A program made the translations under genes and the position numbers. Shown here one piece after another: positions 13,743-23,969 of a DNA stretch of 64,000 nucleotides. Under the pieces are notes generated by a model. It saw nothing but the letters and a program-made list of their open reading frames with translations. It had not been told where the DNA came from and made no database searches. The DNA is from Pseudophaeomoniella oleicola (Eukaryota; Ascomycota; Eurotiomycetes; Phaeomoniellales; Phaeomoniellaceae). Where the stretch lies: positions 248,001-312,000 of the forward strand of contig QWDQ01000023.1 of assembly GCA_003868215.1 (NCBI GenBank). The letters run 5' to 3'. Each line of letters opens with the position of its first letter. Within the stretch, counting starts at the first letter, position 1.

Positions 13743-13777
13743 GACTTCTGACTTCTGACTTCTGACTTCTGACTTCC
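13743..13777. repeat. GACTTCT tandem repeat abutting a start codon
   Basis: Four perfect 7-bp GACTTCT units (13743-13770) and a fifth imperfect one (GACTTCC). The array begins three bases upstream of the start codon of the NRPS-like gene and so lies in its 5' leader. Confidence 0.9.
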
Positions 13778-14100
13778 GTATCCAAAATTGCCGTGATCAA
13801 TTATCAACAGACATTCTGGAAGGGCCAAGTCATGCAAATGATACTAACGCGGCGGCCCCGAGTCAACAAGTGGGGTCAGTGTCCCGAAGACATCGGCTGG
13901 GTTCGGCAAAGTTCGCTAATATAATGTGTACCTTACATAAGGTGCCTCAGATATATAATATATATACACCATACAATAGGCACGTTCGAAGCAATTGATG
14001 AAAAGAACATCAATCAAGATACACGGTCTGCTGCAACCATAGTATAGCAGAAGTAATCTGCCAAGCCTTCTGTAGTAGTGAGCTAGAGCTCCTTCACATG

Positions 14101-14112
14101 TACTACGTAGTA
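14101..14112. repeat. TACTACGTAGTA palindrome
   Basis: Exact 12-bp copy in the divergent intergenic region next to the NRPS-like gene. Confidence 0.95.
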
Positions 14113-14610
14113 TGTGCAGTTTTGTGTACACCAGGAGACTTGACTGTCTATTCAAAAACAATGTTCTCTAAATAAGGTAGTAATATTTAGCAGTCTTTCC
14201 CCCGGGGAATCGAATCCCAAGACTTAATTAGCATATCTCTTACGAGGGCGTCAGTCCTGGTGCGTGCCGTAGTCTTGGCGGCATTACCCTTAAACCGTGA
14301 TTTTGACGTTGCAGGATAATAATTAACTTATTTTTATTCCACTGTTCCATCCCCCGGGCCTATTTGATACGGGTCTGGAAACCATCTAATTTAATTACAA
14401 CAATCCATGAACGACTGGAGAAAAGATTCCTCCTCCTCTTTCCCCCCGCTTGATCACTCTCGGCTCGTCGGTTAATACATGTCATTTGTGTTTTGGAATC
14501 TTCGCTTCTCACTTCCTTCTGATCTACCGGAAGCCATTGGAATTCTCCTCATTTTAGTACAAGGATCCGAGAGCCGAACTTACCAGGTCACCGATTTCCC
14601 CTGTATCTGA

Positions 14611-14639
14611 TCACGTGCCTTTCACGTGCCTGTCACGTC
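14611..14639. promoter_or_regulatory. Three E-box-like sites at 11-bp spacing
   Basis: TCACGTG at 14611-14617, TCACGTG at 14622-14628 and TCACGTC at 14633-14639. Each start is exactly 11 bp from the last, about one helical turn, and the sites lie 110-138 bp before the ATG at 14749. TCACGTG is the core bound by Cbf1-type bHLH factors in fungi. Use by such a factor here is inference. Confidence 0.5.
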
Positions 14640-14748
14640 CCCCTAATTTCTCTGGTTGATGCATAGGATCTGCAGGGTGTGATCTGCTAGACAGCTATCC
14701 TGCGTATGCTCTGGTTGTTTAACGTGTACAACCCCAGTGGGCTTCGCC

Positions 14749-15174
14749 ATGACCACCCCATCAGATAAAGCAGCAGCATCAGTATCAGCAGATCTCTCAA
14801 CCGTCCCTCCGGCCCTCATCGTGCCCTTGGATTCCCCATCTCGCACCCAACCCATCCACCCTTCTCTCCTCCCGGATTTCAAAGTATCCTCGGAATCCAA
14901 TCTGCCGGCCCACAACTTCAATCCCCTCACCAATCTGCCCTGGACCCAGTCCGAGCTCGAAGCCTTGGACTTCAAATCCCTGCTGGCGGAACACCCGAAC
15001 GCGGAGTCTGCCAGCAAGGCTCAGGAGGAGGCGACCAAACAACTAAAGGCACATCTGGAAGCGAATGAATCAAAACGGAAGGAGATCGAGCGAGAGATGC
15101 TGGAGGCTGAACGGACGAGGGATTTGGAACGGAAGATCTTCGAGAACATGAGAAAGGGGAAAGGAGAGAAGTAG
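14749..15174 (+). CDS. Small coiled-coil protein of unknown function
   Basis: A single-exon frame of 141 residues that I do not recognise. The first half is Ser/Pro/Ala-rich. The middle has a motif-like stretch around NLPWTQSELEALDF. The last third is a strongly charged helix rich in Glu, Lys and Arg (EATKQLKAHLEANESKRKEIE), predicted coiled coil, ending in a basic tail. No signal peptide or membrane segment is visible. The frame is also open from a GTG 12 bases upstream, but the ATG at 14749 in GCCATGAC context is the likely start. Balanced codon use and clear domain-like composition suggest a real gene. Its own promoter carries three E-box sites. Confidence 0.65.
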   Translation: MTTPSDKAAASVSADLSTVPPALIVPLDSPSRTQPIHPSLLPDFKVSSESNLPAHNFNPLTNLPWTQSELEALDFKSLLAEHPNAESASKAQEEATKQLKAHLEANESKRKEIEREMLEAERTRDLERKIFENMRKGKGEK

Positions 15175-15702
15175 GGACGGGAGCCGTTGCAAGCTTGTTT
15201 TTTTGGCCGTTTCTGTTAGGTAATTAAATAGAGAGGGAGTTGAATCAAGGGTTGAGGGTTCAAGACTAAGTGTGGTCACCCACGCATATTTACTGCTTGT
15301 TTATCGGCTAGCTAACTACTTGACACGTTCCTTCACTTCCCTTCCCCTTTCCGCTCATTGTTGCTTTCACATTAGATATCCCGTGACCATTACGTACTGT
15401 AACGAAACCCGGCAGCCTTACCAACCAAAGCTACATGCTTCCTGAAAGCTTGGTCGTGTGATGATAGTTAAAAATAGAACAAAAGACCTGAACGAATAGA
15501 TCTCACATCGAATCTCGTAAGCTTTCGCCGAAACCTCGAGGGATAGGTGATAAAGCGCTTGAACGCAAGAAACAAAACCAAAAACCAAGGAACTAATAGT
15601 GAACATGCGGTGGAGCAAAAGAAATGACAGAAATTAGCACCCGCGACAATAACCTTTGTCATCTGAAAGTTGAAGATTGATGATGCTCGGATCCGCCCTA
15701 GT
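15175..15702. other. Convergent 3' intergenic region
   Basis: About 530 bases between the stop codons of the small coiled-coil gene (+) and Kog1 (-). I see no gene; it should hold both 3' UTRs. Confidence 0.6.
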
Positions 15703-18700
15703 TCAGCACGTAATGAGCGATACATGATTGTCGCCGAGTGTCGAGCATCCCAACAACATCTTATGCGGATGGTAAGCCGTGGTCACAATTGGGGGAGCCC
15801 CGTATCGTCGGTACCCGCTAGGTCCACTTCCAGTCCTGACATGATGACCACCAACCCAGCTAGTTGCACCACTACTGGCAGGCTCGAAGTTACCCAGGAA
15901 TGCCCCATTCATGTTGAAACTTCTGACGTCGCCTCCATCGCCACCGACGGCGAAAACTGGCGCGTGTTCGTGAACACTGACGGTGCGCATAACACCATCG
16001 CGTGCTGTACCCATGGCGCGAATGGTCTCGATTGGTTTGTCATTGCGAAGATCCCAGAGTCTCACTTCGCCGTTACGGGAACCGGAGACGAGTTCACGGT
16101 AGCCACCCCGTTGCATGTGGATACTCGTGATCCATTGCGTGTGGTCTCGCCAGAGCCGGACCATAGCAAGGGACGGTTTCATGCGTTGATCAAAGACCCG
16201 AATGCAACCGTCACCAAAGCCGCCAACAAAGATGTTCCCAGCTACTTGGTCAGAGGTCAAAGACGTCAATGGAGACGATGACCGCGCAGGAATGTCCTGT
16301 CAAATTGTCAGATCACATTGTCTCGTTTATATGAGACAGACTTGTGGGGTGTAGACCATAAGGTCTATCGAATCAACTTACCATTGTACAAACTTCCGTG
16401 GCCGCATTCCAGACTTTGATAACCTTGACGTCCCCAGCGACCAGAGCCTTTCCTTGTCCTTGTTGCCAGTCGAAGACTAATCCAGCAGTTTTATTGCTGG
16501 GTATAAGCTCATTCAAGGCCCGGAAGGCAGTGACAAGCTCGACGTTGGCTGGATCCTCATAATTCCGGAACACTCTGAGGACACCATCCGATGATCCCGT
16601 CATTAACAATGCTTGATCGTCTTCATTGATGAAGCGAGCATCATTGATCTTTGATCCAACAGGGTTGGCATTCGAAAATCTATTGAGACGGACCTCGCGT
16701 TGGAAGTCCCAAATGCTAAAACGATTAGCTCGAACATAGTGCAAATTCTCAGTCCACTTACCAAACAGTGTCACGATCGTCAGTCACTGCAAGATGATCC
16801 TCGAATTGATGGAAGACCATTTTCACAGGTTGGCTATTATTGTTCATGAACTTGAGCACTGTTTTCCATTGGCTAGTACCGGCTTTCTCCTTCAACGGTT
16901 GATTCTCAGCGATGATCCGCTCATTACGACTTCTTCGCCATAAGCGCTGGTTGTAATCTTCACTTCCAGGCTCATCCGGTTCGTTGGGCTTCATCTGTGG
17001 TTCTCGAAAATACTGGGAAACGAAATGTGTCAGTTTCTTACAATTTCTGCGAAGATCGCAAGAACATTCAAAGGATGATAACAGGAAAGGGGCAATGGGT
17101 TCCATCGCGTGTATCCAGTCTTCGGCGATCATCCAGAAGGTATGGGTATCATGAGGACGGGAAAATACCTCTGTGGACCACTCCAATAGGGTAGATTTTA
17201 ACGGAATCTTTGGATGTTCCTTCATATCCCTCGCTTGAAATCCAGGCGATACGGGGTTCTTCGCTTGGTGATATGTCGAAGCTGGCGTTAGAGGATCATT
17301 CATGTTCGGCGGACGCGTCCATTCAGGCGGAGCCCGCCCCCGAGGGGTATTGAGCGGACGTGGCGGGTTAACAGGTTTCTGTGCAGGTTTAGTAGGAGAA
17401 CTTTCTTCCGCTGCGTTATTATCTGGGGTAGCCGGGCTACCAAATGCTAGATTGCGTAGCGAGGCAGCGACACTTGCAGACTTTCGTAGACTAGCTGACA
17501 AGTAACCTTCTGATTTGACGGTCGGCGGAGGAGTACTGGGAGGTGTAGCAAGTCTCTCCGGTTCTACAGGGTGTGGTTTGTCATTGGCTTTTCGCGTGAG
17601 AGTTAGTATGTCCTCCATCACTGGTGTCACCAAGAAATTCATAGGTGACTCCGCAAGTGCATCGTGGATGTAGTCAACAATGAGTGAAGCACTTTGTGCA
17701 ATCTCTTGCTGCGGGTCCATGGTCATGATTAGTAGATGTTTCCATATGGCCGAGAAAATACTGTTCTCAGATACGTCTGTGACAGCTCGGGTGGTGCGGC
17801 GGCTAACCAATGTCCTCGTTGTGTGGTCTGTAGCTGCGAGTAAGTCATCACGTGCCTGCTTCAATTCTTCATAGGCTGCTACTGTGAATTTGTTCTGGTA
17901 ACGCTTGACGAAAGTCGACAAAAATACCAGGAGCTCTTTCCGAACTAAGACACTGCCATCGCTTGTCATGAAGAGGATAGAAGCGGCCATTGCTTCCTCG
18001 ATCTGAGCTACTTGGTCTGTCAGATCCGGGATGCCCAGGAAGGTCGTGAGCGCATGTAGCATAGAAGCCCGGACTTCAGGGACCGGGTCGAGTGATAGCT
18101 CGCATACCCGCAAATGAGCGCCACATCGCACCGCCAACCACTTGGCTTCCGGTAAATTGTTCCAGAGAGTGCTCAGACATAGACATGACCACTGTCTAAG
18201 GAGCGGATTTTCTCCGTCATTTAGATTCTTCAAACAAGCATCATACAACTCCTGAGACACGCAAATCATCTGACCTTGGGTAAAATTTCTGCAGAAAGTC
18301 GCGACAATAAAGGCGCACATAGCTCTGTGTTCGCTCGCATTTCCCACAGGTATTCCCGAAGCCGGATTTAATATGGAAGTAAAGTACTGGATGCCGTTGT
18401 CTTTAAGCAAATCATTTTGAACAGTGTGATCAACTGCCATGATTCTTGCCCAAATGAAGACCATAACAGGCTTAAGCTCTTGTGCAGCGGACTGTAGCAA
18501 TTTGACAACGTAAGGAAAGATGCCGATACTAAGCGCCAGGTGAACAGCCCATGGTCCGAGGTCCAAGAATTTACTCAACAATATCAAAGCTCGAAGTCGA
18601 TGTGCTTGGCTGAGAAGCACTTGCAGAACAATTGGCAACTGATCAGGTGCTCTATCTTCTGTGGGCCCTGAGGATAGATATACCTCGAAAGCAGTAAGTT

Positions 18701-20321
18701 GTTCCGCGAAGAAGGTTGAATGTTGGTACTCGTAAATTCTCTTGCCTTCTTCGGCTTCCAACAGAGCTGGTAATTGTGCGAGGACCATCTCAACCGCAAG
18801 GTCCCAACTCTGCCATAAAGGATGGCGATGGGTTGGCGGCAGCTCAGGAGAAGACACGGGATGGCAGTGGTTTGCCCGCATTATTCTTTCGCTGAGGAGG
18901 AAGTTTCGGAATAACGCTGCTACCATTAGATCCTGTCTGAATAGCTTCTTGAACAGTGGTCGTGGCAGGATGTTCCACGCAATGGTGTCAGTTATGGCTG
19001 TGAAAATCCAGTTCAACTCTCCCAAAGGACTTCTACGATCCTGCAGTCGGCCAGGCACAGGTATTTTGCCATCTTCTAGCTTGACGCTGGTAGGTAGTGG
19101 GTTTTGGAGGACGAAAAAGCGCAAAGCAATGTCTATCGGAGTTGTTAGACAGCAGGTGAAGAGATCTGCGGGAAGATCAGGGTTGGTAGGAAGAATTTCC
19201 GACCTCCCACAGGCAGCTAGTTGGATGCAGTCTGCATAACTCTGAACAGCAGCATTGGGATCTTTTTTCTTCATTTCAGCGTTTTCCTTTTCGTGCTTTT
19301 CGATGTATTGTGGGAAGTTATGGATGATGTTGCCAGCGTGCGACACATCGTACACAAAGAGACTCGGCCCACCCAGCCAATACTGGAGATCGTATAACGA
19401 TACAGGTATGTACTGCGTGTAATTCTTATTGAACACCCAGATCTCCCCAGACTGCGTTGGTAGTGGCACGCCATGACCATTGTAATGGAACAAGATTCTC
19501 TCGTCCTTGGCATTACGCCGTAGTGACTGACAAAAACGTTTCGTCTCTTCTACTGAAGGATCGAGATACTGCTTGTAGCGGGTCCGCAAGCTGAGCGATT
19601 CATATTGCTCCTGGAGCCTCTTGCCGATTTGTTCCATGATCTTCGTCTGTTGGTTACTACCTACAGTGGGATCAACCCATGCTTCCAATTTGGCACATGG
19701 ATTCGTCTTGACAATGTCGGGCGGGTCAACTCCAATGTTGAGGCAAATTGCTAGGGCAGCTGAAACCGTTTTCAACCGATCTCGCATCCGCCAATCTTCT
19801 TTCGGAAAAGAACTAGGTGTTCGAGGTATCCCCGTCGTCTCGTGTCGCTTGTCCGTGAAGTACATGTAAAATGCTGAACTGAGTAGTTGTAAATATTCGT
19901 CCGAGGTGTATTCCTCCTCCCAGCCATGTCGCATGCGGTACGACTCTTCCTGTTGTAACTGGCGCCCTCCTGTGGAATCTCGCCTCGGGCCAAAATCACT
20001 TCGTGCACGATTGAGCATAGGTGGGCGAGCTGGCTGCAAGGTCTGCGGCGTTGAACCGCTTTCTTCGGTGTTTACGCCATTTGTCTGGTTGCGATAGAGC
20101 TCGTCGTATGTCCCATGTAATCCACCTGATGTTCGGGGACGGATAGGCGCATTCATATCCCCGTTCATCGCTCCCACACCTACAGCCTGCATTGTATCCT
20201 CCTCAGGCGCCTCTTGCGGATTCCCATTCATTGGTGTAGTCGTCGGAAAGCCTTGGTGGATGTTTCTTGCAGGTCCGCTATTGGCATAGGGATTGTCCAT
20301 ATTCAGATTAAATCTGCGCAT
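15703..20321 (-). CDS. kog1: Kog1/raptor, TORC1 scaffold subunit
   Basis: The raptor orthologue: it recruits substrates to TOR kinase in TORC1 at the vacuole/lysosome membrane and couples growth to nutrients. Exons inferred: 20321-17169, 17012-16762, 16715-16382 and 16296-15703, about 1443 residues. The N-terminal caspase-like domain shows FHYNGHGVP (281-284 for NGHG) and GEIWVFNKNYTQYIP; a HEAT-rich middle and C-terminal WD40 repeats (from about residue 1136) follow. The 17168-17013 segment is open in frame but I treat it as an intron: GAG|GTATTT to CCCAG|TATTTT joins the conserved LLEWSTE to YFREPQMKP, as in other raptors. The WD40 part is interrupted by a 46-nt and an 85-nt intron. At the position where raptors usually have Cys (YDCSNAG), this protein reads YDVSHAG. 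Confidence 0.93.
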
Positions 20322-20976
20322 CGTGTCCGATCTCCTCGAACATCATTTTTATGGCGGTCAAACGTGGAACTTTTTGTGTAATTGAAGCAGATAGGTCTGA
20401 AGAATATCGGGTGGGTCCACAGCAGAGACGGTGAAATTATCGCGGAAGCAAGATGACGACGCTGGCAGGACTTGTCTGCGTTGCCGAAATGCTGCGAGAC
20501 AGAAGGCCGGGACGCCTTTGTATCTTCAAGTTACTCAGAGCGCAACTTCCAAGTTCGTGTGACGTGGGTGTTTCAATCGTTGTACAGCCTTGTACGTCCT
20601 TCACCTGAGGATCTCCAAATCCGGCAGCAGGTGACTGAAGGTCAACTCCGCATCTTAAACTTCCCATCGCCAAGAGAATTTGGGATCTTCTCTACAGCCG
20701 TTGACCTAATTATTGGAAGCTACTATCACCAAGACGCCTGATATGTAGAGCATATGACTACATATTCCTCAAAGACCTTTCACCCTAAATGTATAATCTC
20801 TGAGGAAGCCTGTAGCGTCAAAATATCATATCTATTGCTTACATTGTGTACGCACTATCAAGATGAGATTCTTGGCAAAGTAGCGCGATATAGCGTATGG
20901 ACCTTTCGGCGTAGGGGAAATGGCCAAGTCCAAGCAGAGAAGATAATTCCAGCCACAATAATTACATTTTCAAGCC
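20322..20976. other. Intergenic region
   Basis: Upstream of Kog1 and downstream of the siderophore transporter, both on the minus strand. Short frames are present but none resembles a protein family or has good start context. Kog1's promoter probably lies here. Confidence 0.55.
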
Positions 20977-22978
20977 TTAGGTGTATATGGTACCCTCTGA
21001 CCTCTTGACCTCTTCTTCCGGGACTTTCTTTTCATCAATCTGGCTCTCTGGGTCTCGTGCCCTCTCATCCACGCTTCCCCGCACAGACATCGGGGTGTCC
21101 GCAACGATAAGACTGTGCTCGTCTCTGAGCCTGAGGTCGGGGAGCAAAAGAGTGCAGGCGACGATCATGATGGCGCATGCAACAGCAGCGTAGGTAATGT
21201 TGCGCATGACATCAGAATACTATGAGGGAAGATGCATTAGCAAATTAATGACACAGATGAAATGAAATTACAGGGTCAAAGGTGACGAGAGTATGAGGGT
21301 GGACCACTTACGGCAAAGTTGATAGCAGTACGTTGTGGTGTTCCTTTACCAGGGATATCACCTGTGATGGAATCGAAGACAGTATTGACGAGAGTCGGAG
21401 TAGCGCTTGATCCGAGGTGGTGTCTGAGCGCTTCTCTGAACGTGTTCGTGTAGATGCCTCCTGCGATGGTGGCGCCGATCGAACTCCCCAAGAAAGAGAA
21501 TAATAGGACAAGGGAAGTAATTTGGGCCATCTCCGTATGCGGGACTTGAATCTGAGCTGCTGTGATAATGGCAACTGTCAAGAACCCTGCGCCGACACCT
21601 TGGATCAATTGCACAACGACGAGCTCAGCAGTCGAGTTCTCGGTGCCTCGGAGACGGATCATGACACCATAACCGATGAGACGGATGCACGCAGCTGCAA
21701 CAACCATCCATTTATAACGACGTGTCTTCATCATGATGAGTCCCGCGGTTATACCGGTGAGAGATTGAGTGACGCCGTTTACGTAGTTGATGAAAGTGGC
21801 GACTCTGATCGGGAAAAAGTGTGTGATTATCAACCAGTTATAGAAATAGGTGTGACTTGCACCGAAGCCCATGTTGTCGAACATGCCGATGAGGAAACAG
21901 GATACAATAGTCAGATTCTTAAAATAGCGTGGCGGCATAATAGGGTGTCTGGCAATGTAGATTTCGTAAGGAATCAGAAAACAGAGAATGACAAAACCAA
22001 CAGCGATCAAAGCTGGAACCCAAGGGGTGCTCCAGCGGCTGGTTGTCGTCGCTGCAATGGTCATTGGTACAAGGAGCAGAGCGAAGCCAGCCATCAAGAG
22101 GAAAGATCCACCGGCATCAACCAATGATCCGAATTGGTAGAGAGTCATCTTCTGAGTGAGAACGAGACCTTGCTTCTTGGCTTTTCGTTGGAAATAGAAG
22201 AGCGTGAGGATGATAAAACTGGACGCGAATGGCATCAAAATTGCGAACATGCCGATCCCCCATTGCCAGCCGATGCCTCCAACGACGGATTGAACGATGA
22301 ATGCCGAACACCATGGGATGATGAGGAACGGGAAGAATGAGAGTCCAAGGCCGAAAGCTCTCCATTTCATGGACGTAATGTCCGAGATGATAATATCGTT
22401 CATGATGTTCGTGCCGGTTTGACCAATGGAATAGAAGATGATCCCAGCAGCATACGTGTTAAATGATTTCGCAGAGGCGCAGAGAATATAAGACAGAATG
22501 TAGAAAGAGATAGTGATGCAATATGTTTCACCACGACCTACAGACCGTCAGTATTCCGAGAAGAAAAGACGATAGGGGAGAAGGGTGTACCAATGACATC
22601 CGATATTTTTGCAATAACCGGCTTGACGACAGCCCAGACAATGGTCGAGGCAGTCGACAGAGTTGCAACCATCGCGGCCTGGTTGAAGTAGGAAGTAGCA
22701 TAAGCTTGGTAATTGTAGATCGTCGTATTGTCCAGCTCGTACATAATCATCATCATTCCCAAACCAGCAATGATGAAATAGCGACCATATTCTCCCCAGA
22801 CTGCCTGAGTGGCCTCAACTTTGGAGACACCGGCAACCTCGGGAATGGTGATGTGTTTATGTGTACCCTCCGTGGTATCCGAAACACTCTCACCCCTCCC
22901 TGCTGGAGCGATTGTGTCTGGCTGTTCCTCTGCAGGAGCAGCGAAATGCTTCTTCAAGGCTTCTGCAACGACGCCCAT
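20977..22978 (-). CDS. Siderophore-iron MFS transporter (SIT family)
   Basis: Likely a plasma-membrane ferri-siderophore:proton symporter of the Sit1/MirB/ArnA family. Exons inferred: 22978-22591, 22537-21312 and 21219-20977, about 618 residues, the usual size for 14-helix SIT proteins. Family marks are EYGRYFI, MMIMYELDNTT, the SDVIGRGETYC loop restored by splicing exons 1 and 2, FYSIGQTGTNIMNDI, and DITSMKWRAFGLGL. Both ends are hydrophilic, with an acidic cytosolic N-terminus rich in Glu and Pro and a Glu/Lys-rich tail. The introns are 53 and 92 nt and keep phase. The 5' flank has several GATAA cores, fitting control by an iron-responsive GATA factor, but that is inference. The siderophore it carries cannot be told from sequence. 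Confidence 0.92.
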
Positions 22979-23969
22979 GGTGCCAGGAAGGTAACAAGAG
23001 AGTTGGAAATTCGCTATTGGGTAATGTCCATCTACCTCATATGTGATGGGACATGCTCCTTTTTATGCTCTGAAATCCCATGCCGCAGGCTCGTCAGCAG
23101 TCAGCAAGGGGAGTCGAGCACCGACATGTCCATGTGGAGTCTCGACCACCCGGAGACGCGACCATTAGGTTCTGGACATTGGCAAGCAAACATGCTATCT
23201 CTCTCGGTTCCACGGTTCGGGATGTTGGGTTGACGGCCAATCAAGACGGGACAATGTTTGTCAGTCAAGGTTACCATTGGATCCGAAAGTATGGACGGCG
23301 CCGCTTATCATCAGCTATGTATCTACTACTCATGTTCGTATAAATCGCTAAATTAGTGTTGGGAGAGTAGAATAAGAAAGAATGGTCAGTCCAATCAGCA
23401 GCCAATGATTAAGAATTCGACACCACCATGTTCGTGCGGGCAATTAGTAGGCGCGGTATCCCCAACCCGAGCAACAGGTCATCTCGAAATGATCGAATGT
23501 CGATCTATGCCAAAGTAGCTCCTCGTTCTAGTAGATGTTCTGCTCTGATGGTCTTTCACCTTTGTAGGAACTATTGCTTGCTTGTTCATCTTACTGATAA
23601 GTTTGAAATGATTCCGTACAATCGAGTGTACTAAGACCGGCATGGCTAGGTCTGCTGAGGGTCGGTCTGCGAGATAGCATACTACACACCCTTTATTGCC
23701 TGTCCTAGAAGAAGAAGAAGGCCACGGGATCGATCATATCCACCACTCTATTCGGGGAACAGACTGTGATTGCCTTGAGGTGGTATGCGGCTCTATCCAA
23801 TGACCCATCGCCTCGCGTTTCCTCTATCGGATACCGGAGAGATAAGAGGTAAGTCGACGCGGCTTATCACATCTTTATGACCATGTATAGTACTTGAAGC
23901 GCGGCAAGATACAATATTCGATAGGTATCACAGAAGTGTTATCTTTTAATCGCAAACTTCCCATTCTCC
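22979..23969. promoter_or_regulatory. 5' flank of the siderophore transporter
   Basis: About 990 bases without a supportable gene, between the transporter start and the stop of the LRR gene, both on the minus strand. It has five GATAA/TTATC cores (near 23305, 23596, 23841, 23863 and 23939), more than the roughly two expected by chance for this length. Fungal siderophore genes are typically repressed by SreA-type GATA factors, so these are candidate sites. Confidence 0.4.

Larger units (their letters stand above)
13743..14748. promoter_or_regulatory. Divergent intergenic region, NRPS-like gene and small coiled-coil gene
   Basis: About 1 kb between two divergently transcribed genes, so it should hold both promoters. 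It carries the GACTTCT array on the left, one exact TACTACGTAGTA palindrome (14101-14112) and a three-copy E-box array on the right (14611-14639). No coding sequence is supportable. Confidence 0.6.

Noticed and set aside
14190-14270. tRNA-like T-loop (minus strand TTCGATTCC within a GC-rich stem)
   Set aside because: No A-box, no D-arm and no matching acceptor stem around it. The T-stem itself has an A:C mismatch at the closing pair.
10263-22978. Siderophore biosynthesis cluster (NRPS-like gene plus siderophore transporter)
   Set aside because: The NRPS-like protein has no condensation domain and ends in a reductase, unlike siderophore synthetases. Kog1 and a small gene lie between, and no hydroxylase or acyltransferase is present.
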